From an uncultured Thermoanaerobacterales bacterium (GTDB taxonomy: Bacteria; Bacillota; Clostridia; Christensenellales; UBA1242), in NCBI GenBank assembly GCA_949840475.1, contig CATKXA010000014.1, positions 1 through 14,675 of the forward strand: a stretch of DNA of 14,675 bases, in the 5' to 3' direction. Shown one piece after another: positions 1 to 7,874 of the stretch. The notes under the pieces were generated by a model. The model was given only the letters and a program-made list of their open reading frames with translations. It made no database searches and was not told the origin of the DNA. Numbering within the stretch: position 1 is the first letter of the stretch; each line of letters starts with the position of its first letter. The translations under genes and the position numbers were made by a program.

Positions 1-227
1 TATCCCTCAAGATCAGTTCTCTTTAGATAGTCAAGAAGAGCTCTTCTTCTACCAACAAGTTGAAGCAAACCACGTCTTGAATGGTCGTCTTGTTTGTTTG
101 CTTGCAAGTGTTTAGTTAAGTGGTTGATACGTTCTGTTAAAAGAGCGATTTGAACCTCTGGAGAGCCAGTGTCTGATTCTTTACGGGCGTATGCGCTGAT
201 GATCTCTTGTTTTTTAACTTTATCCAT
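1..227 (-). CDS. rpsO: 30S ribosomal protein S15 (partial, C-terminus outside window)
   Basis: Small-subunit ribosomal protein that binds 16S rRNA early in assembly. The first 75 codons are visible and the gene runs off the left edge; the family is usually about 88-89 residues, so only about 13 residues are missing. The visible protein has the family signature DTGSPEVQIALLTERINHL near residues 16-34 and HSRRGLLQLVGRRRALLDYL near residues 50-69. The ATG at 227 has a strong AGGAGG (235-240) 7 nt upstream. The gene has its own promoter and structured leader after relA. In many bacteria pnp follows rpsO; that would lie outside the window. Identification is certain from sequence. Confidence 0.97.
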   Translation of the reverse strand, partial: MDKVKKQEIISAYARKESDTGSPEVQIALLTERINHLTKHLQANKQDDHSRRGLLQLVGRRRALLDYLKRTDLEG

Positions 228-250
228 TGTTTTTCCTCCTAAAATATTTG

Positions 251-313
251 CCTTGTGGCTAAGCAGTCAGTGATAATTAGAAAAACCTAATAATTATCAA
301 ACTTGCCAAAAGG
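251..313 (-). promoter_or_regulatory. Structured 5' leader of rpsO, candidate S15 autoregulatory element
   Basis: On the transcript, CCTTTTGGCAAG (313 to 302) can pair with CTTAGCCACAAGG (263 to 251), giving 11 pairs with one mismatch and one bulged A. Inside lies a perfect 9-bp hairpin, TGATAATTA/TAATTATCA (299-291 with 279-271), with an 11-nt loop. The structure begins almost at the predicted transcription start and ends about 10 nt before the Shine-Dalgarno sequence. S15 is known to repress its own mRNA through leader structures in several bacteria, including Bacillota. The pairing is seen in the sequence; the regulatory role is inferred. Confidence 0.5.
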
Positions 314-322
314 TACTTTGTT

Positions 323-351
323 ATAATAACACACCTTTTAAAATTTGTAAA
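323..351 (-). promoter_or_regulatory. Sigma-A-type promoter for rpsO
   Basis: Reading on the minus strand, TTTACA (351-346) and TATTAT (328-323) are separated by exactly 17 nt. The expected start near 316 falls at the foot of the leader hairpin, which supports the assignment. It lies just downstream of the relA stop, so rpsO can be transcribed independently of relA. Confidence 0.65.
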
Positions 352-376
352 GTATATAAAAAAATAAAATTAATTT

Positions 377-2512
377 TTAGCAAACTTTTGCGTCGCCTCT
401 AGTTACGCTTGTAACAAAGTCAATTTTTTCAAGGCTTTCTTTTATGTATTTATATTCATTATAGTTTTTGACTTTTAAACTAACTTGCATCTCAAACATG
501 TTATTTGCAACAGATTTTGCAACAATCATAGAAAGCTTCAACTTTTGTTTATAAAGTTCATTCATTATCTCTGTTGCAATCCCACTCTTGTCTTTACCAA
601 CAATCTTTAAGTTTAAGTCAAAATCAAAATTAACATTGTCCTTCCATTCAGCAGTCAAATACCTGTCTTGCTCAATGCTTTTTAAAAGCTGACACTTCTC
701 TCTATGAACAACAATGCCCGTTCCTGTCTGAACGCCAAAAATCTTGTCCTTTGGAAGCGGATTACAGCAATGTGCAAGCTTAACAGATACAGCGTCGGAT
801 TTTTCAATTAGCACTGGAGTGTCAACATTCTTTTGCTCGCCTTCTTCGTGGGCTCTAACAATATTAAAAATGTCCTGCAGTTTTACCCCACCCGTTGCGA
901 TTGAAGCAAATAAATCATCAATAGAGTAAATATAGTACTTTTTCTTTATTCTATCCATTTGCTTGTCAGTCAATAAATTGCCAGCTAAATAACCATTTTC
1001 TTTTGAATACTCTTCAAACATGCTTTTGCCTTTTTTAACATTTTCAGGCTTTGCATTCTTTCTAAAAAACAATCGGATATTGTTTCTTGCAACAGGACTA
1101 AAAGCAAAGTTCAACCAGTTTCGTGATGGCACTGCAGTTTTGTCTGTTATTATTTCAACGACATCGCCAGTGTCAAGCTTGTAGTTAAGTGCCACTTTTT
1201 TGCCATTGACTTTGGCTGCGACGCAGGTGTTGCCAAGCTCGGTATGTATAGCGTAAGCCATGTCAATAGGTGTTGAATTTTCAGGCAGAGATATTGGTTT
1301 ATACTTAGGCGTAAACACCCAAATTTCAGCATTAGAAAAGTCCATTTGCAGTGCTTTAATAAAGCTCTCGCTGTCCTTAATTTCTTTTTCCTTTTCAATA
1401 ACCGACCTAATCCAGTTATAGCTTTGGTCGCTTGAAGAGAATTTGCCCTGCTTATAAATCCAATGTGCAGCAACACCATATTCACAATACTTGTTCATTT
1501 CAAAAGTTCTAATTTGAACCTCAAACGGAGTGCCGTCTTTAGTTATAAGTGTCGTATGCAAAGACCTATAACCATTGGCTTTAGGTCCTGCAATATAATC
1601 TTTAATTCTGCCCGGAACAGGCCTAAAGTATTTATGAATCTCGCCAAGAACTCTATAACAATCTGCCTCGTTTTCAACTAACACTCTAAACGCTATTATG
1701 TCATATATTTTAGCAGTACCTTTACTTCGCATCTTTTTATATAGACTATAAAAATGCTTAAATCTGCTAAATACTTCGCCGCTTAAATCAAGCTGCTCCA
1801 ACGCATGTTCTAAGACCTTTGTTATTTGCACTATTCGTTCTGTGGCTTTGTCAAACTTTCTGTCAAGCTCAGCTTTAAGCATATTATATTCTTCTGGCTT
1901 TAAAACCATAAAACAAATATCTTCCATTTCTGTCTTAATAGAGTTTAAGCCAAGCCTTTCAGCTAGTGGCACAAATAAGTTCATTGTTTCAGTGCAAAAC
2001 CTTATAGCTTTCTCCTCGGATAAAGCCTTAACTGTTCTTATATTATGAAGCCTATCCGCAAGTTTAATAAGTATAACTCTTAAGTCCTTGCTCATGGCAA
2101 TAAACATACGCCTTAAACTATCGAGCTCTTTAATATCTGACTTAGAATACTTTAGCGTACTGATCTTTGTAACACCTTTGACCAGTGTTTCTACATCTTC
2201 GCCAAAGAGTTTTCGTATTGTCTTAAAACTAACTAAAGTGTCTTCAACCACGTCATGCAAAAGCCCTGCACATATGCAGTTCGCATCTAGCTTCAAATCA
2301 ATTAAAATTATTGCCACGTTTACAGGATGAATAATGTATGGCTCGCCCGACTTTCGCTTTTCTTTCTTGTGTGCTTCTTTTGCGAACTCAAAAGCACGTA
2401 AAATCAACTTTTGCTCGGCGTCATTATAATTACAACTAACTAGTTTTTGAAAATCAGAAAACAGCTTTTCAGTATCACGCTTTATCTTGTCTTCATTATG
2501 TTTATCGCCCAT
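377..2512 (-). CDS. relA: Bifunctional (p)ppGpp synthetase/hydrolase, Rel/SpoT family
   Basis: Makes and degrades the alarmone (p)ppGpp in the cytoplasm, on or off the ribosome. The 711-residue protein has the full long-Rel architecture. The N-terminal HD hydrolase has its metal motif intact (H62, HDVVED at 86-91, D153 in LADRLHN). The synthetase follows, with RFKHFYSLYKKM near 250-261, GRIKDYIAGPKANGYRS near 301-317 and EVQIRT at 331-336. Then come a TGS domain (about 395-457), a conserved-cysteine region (HCCNPLP at 581-587, VHREKC at 602-607) and a C-terminal ACT domain (about 631-707). Both active sites look functional. The start is the ATG at 2512 with GGAGG 5 nt upstream; a GTG at 2524 overlaps that ribosome binding site and is not credible. 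It overlaps the end of recJ by 11 nt, suggesting translational coupling. The apt gene often found between recJ and relA is absent here. Confidence 0.96.
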   Translation of the reverse strand: MGDKHNEDKIKRDTEKLFSDFQKLVSCNYNDAEQKLILRAFEFAKEAHKKEKRKSGEPYIIHPVNVAIILIDLKLDANCICAGLLHDVVEDTLVSFKTIRKLFGEDVETLVKGVTKISTLKYSKSDIKELDSLRRMFIAMSKDLRVILIKLADRLHNIRTVKALSEEKAIRFCTETMNLFVPLAERLGLNSIKTEMEDICFMVLKPEEYNMLKAELDRKFDKATERIVQITKVLEHALEQLDLSGEVFSRFKHFYSLYKKMRSKGTAKIYDIIAFRVLVENEADCYRVLGEIHKYFRPVPGRIKDYIAGPKANGYRSLHTTLITKDGTPFEVQIRTFEMNKYCEYGVAAHWIYKQGKFSSSDQSYNWIRSVIEKEKEIKDSESFIKALQMDFSNAEIWVFTPKYKPISLPENSTPIDMAYAIHTELGNTCVAAKVNGKKVALNYKLDTGDVVEIITDKTAVPSRNWLNFAFSPVARNNIRLFFRKNAKPENVKKGKSMFEEYSKENGYLAGNLLTDKQMDRIKKKYYIYSIDDLFASIATGGVKLQDIFNIVRAHEEGEQKNVDTPVLIEKSDAVSVKLAHCCNPLPKDKIFGVQTGTGIVVHREKCQLLKSIEQDRYLTAEWKDNVNFDFDLNLKIVGKDKSGIATEIMNELYKQKLKLSMIVAKSVANNMFEMQVSLKVKNYNEYKYIKESLEKIDFVTSVTRGDAKVC

Positions 2513-4823
2513 TTGCACCTCCACAAATTTTGTTCATAAAGCTTGAAGAATTAAGTAATCTTTTAGGCGGATTTTCGTTCAAATGTATATTAAACGGCAA
2601 AAAGCTTATCTTCAAAAATCCCAGTTCATCAAAAGCTAAAAGCGAAAACAATAACTGCACAGCATTAACTGTTTTTGCCTCGAGTTCCCTAACCTTTTCA
2701 ACCCATTCTATTATGTTGTTTGCCGATAAATTTGCGTACTTATTAACTAGCTTATAAATATAAATATTTAAGTTTCTATCGTTGCTTAAATTTAGATTTA
2801 CTTTACTTCTTTTTGGCACATACACATTAAAACTCTGTGCAAAGTATGACTTTTCTTCTTCAAAAATCTGACGCGTAAACACAATGTTTTTATAGCCATT
2901 TGCTTCAGCATTATCAATCAAATATCTTGACGAAACTAGCAGAGTGTTTTGCTTGTTTTTTAGCGGTATATGCGATAAATAATAACTCTTAGTGTTAATG
3001 AGTTTATTTCGAACTTTGTTGATTTGGTTTTGACTATCAAGCACCACAATGGTTCCAAAGCCATTGCCATTTAAGTTAGCTAGTAGCTTATCTAATTCGT
3101 CTAAATTGTATTCATTTACCTTGCTATTTGCTTTTGCTTGGTTTAACGACCTATACTTACTAATTAGTGAAAGCATTTGCTCACGCTCTGCTGAATTTGA
3201 AAGCTTTATTTCATCAATTTTAACATCTTTTAAAATAGCTTGTGGATAGGTTTTACCCTTAAAATTATTTATTTCAAGGTCAACAATAAGCTGCTTTTTA
3301 GCATTGGTTTTTAATGCGTCAATATGCTTTTCTGAAAAGAAAGCGACAATACATTTCCCGCTATTTGTTATTAACTTAAAATGCTCAAAATTATTGTTTT
3401 TCATTTGATTGCATAAAAGCTTTTCTTCTCTAATCATCAAAGCAGGCTTTTCGTTTTTACAACCAAACGGCTCCAAGCTATTTATTTGATTAATAAAATC
3501 AACACTAATGTCTTTTTCTGTGATTTCAATGTCATACTTAAAGTCAATCGCAAAGTCTTTTATGCTAGAAATGCGAGAAAGCTCTACAGAAAGGGCTTTT
3601 TGTAGCTCATCAAAATCCTGCTCTTTAAGCTCTAGCCCAACAGCCATTTTATGCCCACCAAAGCGAACCAACAAATGGCTGACTTTTTCTAACGCCTCAT
3701 GCAAATTTATACCCTCTAAGCTTCTACCACTGCCACGAAGAGTCCCCTCTTCTGTTTTTGTAAAAACTATTGCTGGTCTGTTATAATCATGACAAATTCT
3801 TGAAGCAAGTATGCCAAGTATTCCTTGATGAAACTCGCCCCTCAAAAGTAAAATATTGGAGTTTGATATATTAATATCTTTTATTTGCTTTTCTAGTACA
3901 TTTGCCGCATCATTTATGTGTTTAATTCTATCGTCATTGTCCTTTGCTATCTCGTCATAAAGTTTAGACAACTTATTATCGTCAGTTTCAACCAAGAAAT
4001 CAAAGACTTTTTTTGCGTTACTCATTCTTCCGCAAGCATTTATTCTTGGCACAACTCTAAAAGTTATATTACTGCTATCAAACTTTTCAAGCGATAGCTT
4101 TGTCTTTAAATATTTTAAGCTTTTTAAACAGCTACTACTGTTTAGCATTGTTACGCCGAGCTTAGATATTATTCTGTTTTCACTAACAAGCGGAACTATG
4201 TCCCCAAGCGTTGCAAGGGCACAAATATCTAAATGTTTCTTTACCTCATTAATACCAGAAAGTGCTTGAACAAGTTTTAAAGCGACACCAGCCCCGCAAA
4301 GCCCATCAAACTTATAGCTTTGTCCCTTTACTTTTGGGTCAATTACCAAGCAGTCCGGAAGCGTATTTAGCGGTTCATGGTGGTCTGTAACTATAACGTC
4401 TACGCCATGAGCTTTGAGCTCTTTAATCTCATCTATCGCAGTTATTCCAAGGTCTACAGTAATAATAAGGTCTGGGCTTGTTTGGAGTAGTTCTTTGACC
4501 ATACCGCTTGATAAACCATAGCCGTCTTCAAAACGATTAGGAATATAAACCTCGCAAAAAACATTCCTGCTTTTAAAGTAGTTATAAAGTATTACGCATG
4601 CAGAAATCCCGTCGCAATCATAGTCGCCATAAATTACAATTTTTTGATTATTTGTTATTGCTTGTTCAATACGCGTAACTGCTGCTTGCATATTATTAAG
4701 CTTAAGCGGGTCAAAGAGCTCATAAATATTAGGCTCTAAAAATTTATCAATCTCGCGAGCTGACGCATACCCTTTTTTATTTAAATAATTAATAATCCTT
4801 ATATCTAAGTCTTTACTATTCAT
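2502..4823 (-). CDS. recJ: Single-stranded-DNA-specific exonuclease RecJ
   Basis: 5'-3' single-strand exonuclease of recombinational repair and mismatch repair, cytoplasmic. The DHH phosphoesterase core is complete: GDYDCDG (66-72), VDLGI (123-127), TDHH with D147-H148-H149, and TLGDIVPL (205-212). The DHHA1 part carries RINACGRM (260-267) and FGGH (GGH at 389-391). An OB-like region and a long C-terminal extension follow, typical of Bacillota RecJ; 773 residues is close to the usual size. I chose the ATG at 4823, preceded by GGAG a few bases upstream. The reading frame continues 11 codons further to an ATG at 4856, but that codon lies inside the secF terminator hairpin and has no ribosome binding site. 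The stop codon overlaps the relA start. Confidence 0.95.
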   Translation of the reverse strand: MNSKDLDIRIINYLNKKGYASAREIDKFLEPNIYELFDPLKLNNMQAAVTRIEQAITNNQKIVIYGDYDCDGISACVILYNYFKSRNVFCEVYIPNRFEDGYGLSSGMVKELLQTSPDLIITVDLGITAIDEIKELKAHGVDVIVTDHHEPLNTLPDCLVIDPKVKGQSYKFDGLCGAGVALKLVQALSGINEVKKHLDICALATLGDIVPLVSENRIISKLGVTMLNSSSCLKSLKYLKTKLSLEKFDSSNITFRVVPRINACGRMSNAKKVFDFLVETDDNKLSKLYDEIAKDNDDRIKHINDAANVLEKQIKDINISNSNILLLRGEFHQGILGILASRICHDYNRPAIVFTKTEEGTLRGSGRSLEGINLHEALEKVSHLLVRFGGHKMAVGLELKEQDFDELQKALSVELSRISSIKDFAIDFKYDIEITEKDISVDFINQINSLEPFGCKNEKPALMIREEKLLCNQMKNNNFEHFKLITNSGKCIVAFFSEKHIDALKTNAKKQLIVDLEINNFKGKTYPQAILKDVKIDEIKLSNSAEREQMLSLISKYRSLNQAKANSKVNEYNLDELDKLLANLNGNGFGTIVVLDSQNQINKVRNKLINTKSYYLSHIPLKNKQNTLLVSSRYLIDNAEANGYKNIVFTRQIFEEEKSYFAQSFNVYVPKRSKVNLNLSNDRNLNIYIYKLVNKYANLSANNIIEWVEKVRELEAKTVNAVQLLFSLLAFDELGFLKISFLPFNIHLNENPPKRLLNSSSFMNKICGGANGR

Positions 4824-4831
4824 ATGTCTCC

Positions 4832-4867
4832 AAAAAACAAAGCCCACAAAAAACATTTTATGGGCTT
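4832..4867 (-). terminator. Intrinsic terminator after secF
   Basis: On the transcript AAGCCCAT (4867-4860) pairs with the complementary arm ending GGGCTT (4847-4840). The stem extends through AAAA/TTTT to about 12 pairs, with the loop around 4855, and is followed by TTGTTTTTT (4839-4832). It starts only 7 nt after the secF stop and ends just before the recJ ribosome binding site, so recJ-relA depends on read-through or on an unseen promoter. Confidence 0.8.
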
Positions 4868-4874
4868 AATTTTA

Positions 4875-5819
4875 TTATTTAGTTTTACTTGTTTCGTTTG
4901 TTACATTTTTGCTGAGTCTTGCCTTATCTCTTGATTTTTTGATTTCCAACAAGTTCTCATGCAAATCCATACCGATTAGATAATAGCTGTAACCCGCAAT
5001 AATTGTGCTAAGAAGTAATGTAACAGCAGAAAGCTGAACAAAGGCAACAGGCACGCAAACAAAGATAAGCGAAAGTAATCCCGCTACACTAGCAAATACC
5101 ACAAGTGGCATCAAAGTGCTCTTTTTACTAATGTTCACAAGCTCATTTATAGTCAAATCGCTATTGTGCTTTAACTTCATGTTCTCTCTTAAACGCTCTA
5201 AAGCTAGAACCATTGCAACCAATGTTACTAGCGTTGTACATAACGCAATTACAATGGATACTATATTGATTGGCAATCTAACAAGAGTTAGAACTGCAAA
5301 AGTAAATAACAAGTTGTGCAAAAGAGCAAAGGTCAATGATAGACCTGCCATAATTTTATATCTAATCCAGCCAGCAAAGAATACGAACAATAATAGACCA
5401 AGAATTGCTACGCTTGTCCAAATAACTGTTTTTTTAGTTACAACACCGTTGATTTCATAAAAAGCTGAAACATCTTCAACTTGAATGTTTAATTTTTCAG
5501 CAAGCTCATTTCTAATAGTTTGCTCATTCTTAACTTCATGTTTGTTAATCTTTACCATGAAACTTGTTTCTATTTGCTTATCTTGCAAATAAATTTTTTC
5601 AGCAACAATGTTGTGTTTTTTCAAAACGTCTTTAATTGCATTTAATTGCTGTTTAGTACTAGTTGAATTTTCAATTTTAACCTCAAAAGCTATTCCGCCA
5701 CCTATGTCGGTTCCTAGATTTAATCCGATTGTAAGCGAAACAATAGTTGCTATAACAATAACAACGAATGAAAATGCAAAATACAGTGCAAGGAATGGTT
5801 TATTTTTTAGCTTATTCAT
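4875..5819 (-). CDS. secF: Protein translocase subunit SecF
   Basis: Membrane partner of SecD that helps pull secreted proteins through SecYEG. The 314 residues show a first membrane helix (about 9-33), an external domain with the degenerate family motif LGTDIGGG (35-42), and five more helices (about 128-146, 150-170, 176-201, 230-252, 255-280). The cytoplasmic ERLREN motif (208-213) matches the family's DRIREN. Odd point: the family's membrane aspartate (YSxND motif, E. coli D213) aligns with A202, and the arginine equivalent to E. coli R247 aligns with S234, with K232 and K233 just before. The start overlaps secD by 8 nt (ATGAATAA) and has GGGAGG upstream. A terminator follows immediately. 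Confidence 0.92.
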   Translation of the reverse strand: MNKLKNKPFLALYFAFSFVVIVIATIVSLTIGLNLGTDIGGGIAFEVKIENSTSTKQQLNAIKDVLKKHNIVAEKIYLQDKQIETSFMVKINKHEVKNEQTIRNELAEKLNIQVEDVSAFYEINGVVTKKTVIWTSVAILGLLLFVFFAGWIRYKIMAGLSLTFALLHNLLFTFAVLTLVRLPINIVSIVIALCTTLVTLVAMVLALERLRENMKLKHNSDLTINELVNISKKSTLMPLVVFASVAGLLSLIFVCVPVAFVQLSAVTLLLSTIIAGYSYYLIGMDLHENLLEIKKSRDKARLSKNVTNETSKTK

Positions 5820-7143
5820 GTGTTTCTTCCTCCCTCTTTTGCAATCTATAAGGTTTTATTGCACCATCATTAAATGCCTCAAAAATTGATATAAATTTTG
5901 GAAGCATAATGAGCGAGCTAAACATAGACAACATAGAGAAAATACAAGTGATTAAGCCGAACACTTTTATCTCTCCACTAGCTACAATAGCCACTACACC
6001 AAAAATGATTGTAAGGGCTATGCCTGTTGCCAAGATGCTAGCGACAGACTTTTTGTAACCACTCTCTAAACCAGCAGTTATAGTTTTACCTTGTTTGTAC
6101 TCATCTTCAAAACGAGAAGTGTAAACAAGAGAACTTGCGAAAATACATGCGTAACCAAAAGCAAGTGCAATTAAGCTTGAAAAACTTATTTCTATCCAAG
6201 GGAAAGCCCAGAGCAAAATCAATGCAATAATTGTATCAAAAAGTAAAGCCAAAGCTTGGAAAGCCCCAATAACACCGTATTTGATAGACATAAACACTAA
6301 ACCTAAAATAATAACTAAAACTATTGCAACAATTCCAGCAATCTTAGTTGCGTTAACGCCAAATAGTTTTGCGTTTGGATTTGCAGTCATGCTACCAAAA
6401 CCCAAAGTGCTACCCATGGTATTGATGTTAACAACGTCTTTTGCAAGTGTAATTGGCATAGAGCCAAGCTTTACACGCATAGCAAAGTCCTTTGCACTAT
6501 TATAGTCCGAAAAAGATAGTGGCATTGAAGAATAAGAAGAAGTTGAACCACTGTCGACTTGCATACTAGTCATTACCTGACCACCCATGCAAACATAAAC
6601 AGTTGTTGCCACGCTCAATAAATTTTTGTAAGCATCTTCTCCGTCTTTGTTAAAGTTAAGCACAACATAAGTTTGAGAGTTGTAGTTGCTAAGTTCCACG
6701 CTTTTAATGTGCCTGCTTCCAACAACATAAGTATCCTTCTCTGCTGACGAACTACGAAGTTCAAAGTCGCCAACTGCAACAGCTTGCAAGAAAGAATAAG
6801 AAGCTTTTAGTGAGCTACTTTTTAGTGGATAGCCAATTTCAATTCTAATCTTGTTTTGATTAGTAGAATAAACTGATGAAGATAAATATCCCTCACTAGC
6901 CAAAACGTCTTTTATAATTTGAATTGAGTTATTGATTTGGACATTTGAATATTCGCCGTCCATCTCATACTCGGCATATACACCACCACCAAGTTCTGTT
7001 GAGCAAGAAATTGCACCTAGAAGTGATGTAAAAGAATAACTCCCAAAGTTCATTGGCACAAAAGTAAATAGTGATGCTAAAACTGCAACAATTGCGATAA
7101 TAGCTATATAGACCTTTGCAGCTTTCTTTTTTGTAGGTTTCAT
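5812..7143 (-). CDS. secD: Protein translocase subunit SecD
   Basis: Membrane subunit of the SecDF export complex. The 443 residues comprise one N-terminal helix (about 11-31), a large external domain (about 32-262) with family-like LGGGVYAEYE (51-60) and GSTLGFGSM (244-252), then five helices between about 263 and 418 and a short charged tail. The helix bundle aligns well with SecD (for example QGKTITAGLESGYKKS near 351-366). However, the highly conserved VDANV motif, whose aspartate (E. coli D519, Thermus D340) is linked to proton flow, is replaced in an ungapped alignment by A336-S337-S338. The later DANxTT motif is also lost. The ATG at 7143 has AAGGA about 12 nt upstream, a long spacing. 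It is driven by a good promoter at 7181-7210 and is translationally coupled to secF. Confidence 0.93.
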   Translation of the reverse strand: MKPTKKKAAKVYIAIIAIVAVLASLFTFVPMNFGSYSFTSLLGAISCSTELGGGVYAEYEMDGEYSNVQINNSIQIIKDVLASEGYLSSSVYSTNQNKIRIEIGYPLKSSSLKASYSFLQAVAVGDFELRSSSAEKDTYVVGSRHIKSVELSNYNSQTYVVLNFNKDGEDAYKNLLSVATTVYVCMGGQVMTSMQVDSGSTSSYSSMPLSFSDYNSAKDFAMRVKLGSMPITLAKDVVNINTMGSTLGFGSMTANPNAKLFGVNATKIAGIVAIVLVIILGLVFMSIKYGVIGAFQALALLFDTIIALILLWAFPWIEISFSSLIALAFGYACIFASSLVYTSRFEDEYKQGKTITAGLESGYKKSVASILATGIALTIIFGVVAIVASGEIKVFGLITCIFSMLSMFSSLIMLPKFISIFEAFNDGAIKPYRLQKREEETHE

Positions 7144-7180
7144 TGTTTTTTCGCGTCCTTACATTTATTCATTTTGCCTA

Positions 7181-7210
7181 ATTATATAATAAATAAATAA
7201 TTGTCGTCAA
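7181..7210 (-). promoter_or_regulatory. Sigma-A-type promoter for secDF
   Basis: On the minus strand TTGACG (7210-7205) and a perfect TATAAT (7186-7181) are separated by 18 nt, about 37 nt upstream of the secD start. The 245-base divergent interval 7144-7388 also holds the upstream region of the plus-strand membrane protein. Confidence 0.75.
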
Positions 7211-7298
7211 TCTTTTATAGAAAATACTTTAGCAAAAATTGTCGCTTATTTACACCAGTGATTATTATCAAAACTTTAAAAATTAAATCATAAAATTC

Positions 7299-7322
7299 AT
7301 AATGTATAAAAACTGACATTAT
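7299..7322. repeat. 7-bp inverted repeat in the divergent secD / membrane-protein interval
   Basis: ATAATGT (7299-7305) and ACATTAT (7316-7322) are perfect inverted copies 10 nt apart, upstream of the plus-strand gene and about 90 nt upstream of the secD promoter. It could be an operator, but the surroundings are very AT-rich and chance is a fair explanation. Confidence 0.25.
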
Positions 7323-7388
7323 TTTTATTCACTAATTGTGATAATCATACTTTTGCCTTTATATAATTTAGTGCGAGGTAAAAAAAGT

Positions 7389-7799
7389 ATGAAAACTAAA
7401 ACTCAAACTAAAACAAAAACAAATAGCCAAAACACAGTGGCTATATTAAAATATTTACGCAGCTTATTTGTTTCATTAATTATAACTTTTGCAAGTATTA
7501 TACTATTTGCTTTTATTATTAAATGGGCAGGACTTGATGACAATGTTATTTCCCCTGTCAACCTAGTTATCAAAGGCGTAAGCGTACTCGTTGGTGCATT
7601 AATTTTAACCAAAGGTGCATCTAAAGGCTTAATTAACGGCATTGTTTTTGCACTTGTTTATACTCTTGTTTGCTTTACTATCTTCTCTATTTTAGCTGGA
7701 ACTTTTGCACTAGGCCTTGGGCTTGTTTCTGACTTCGCATTCACTGCTGTATGCGGCGGTTTAGCTGGAATTATCGGCGTGAATATTAAGAAAAAATAA
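7389..7799 (+). CDS. TIGR04086-type (YrzE-like) four-helix membrane protein
   Basis: Small integral membrane protein of unknown function. The 136 residues have a lysine/threonine-rich N-terminal tail (KTKTQTKTKT, residues 2-11) and four hydrophobic segments (about 24-46, 52-74, 77-98, 105-132). Repeated GASKGLINGIV- and GGLAGIIGV-like glycine patterns resemble the TIGR04086/YrzE family, which is often found next to yajC and secDF in clostridia. The start is the ATG at 7389 with GAGGT (7375-7379) upstream; the frame stays open to a GTG at 7338, but that has no ribosome binding site. A possible -10 box TATAAT lies at 7362-7367 with a poor -35, leaving almost no leader. It is the only plus-strand gene in the window. 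A role in export is inferred only from position. Confidence 0.85.
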   Translation: MKTKTQTKTKTNSQNTVAILKYLRSLFVSLIITFASIILFAFIIKWAGLDDNVISPVNLVIKGVSVLVGALILTKGASKGLINGIVFALVYTLVCFTIFSILAGTFALGLGLVSDFAFTAVCGGLAGIIGVNIKKK

Positions 7800-7835
7800 T
7801 TACAGGAACCAAATAAAATACCATTTAAAGAAAAT

Positions 7836-7861
7836 AAAAAAGAGCGTGTCCGCTCTTTTTT
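7836..7861. terminator. Bidirectional intrinsic terminator between the membrane-protein gene and yajC
   Basis: Perfect 11-bp inverted repeat, AAAAAAGAGCG (7836-7846) and CGCTCTTTTTT (7851-7861), with loop TGTC. Both strands have a GC core and a T-run. It ends the plus-strand membrane-protein gene and, from the other side, yajC. Confidence 0.92.
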
Positions 7862-7874
7862 ATTATTTACACAA

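Noticed and set aside
1150..1485. 111-codon minus-strand frame inside relA
   Set aside because: Out-of-frame shadow of relA, which is full length and intact over this stretch.
5116..5460. 114-codon plus-strand frame opposite secF
   Set aside because: The membrane-like look comes from the antisense of hydrophobic codons; no start signal, and secF is clearly the gene.
7259..7270. TGATTATTATCA as a Fur/PerR-type box
   Set aside because: Only half-resembles the known 15-19 bp operators, is short and AT-rich, and lies beside a housekeeping export operon.
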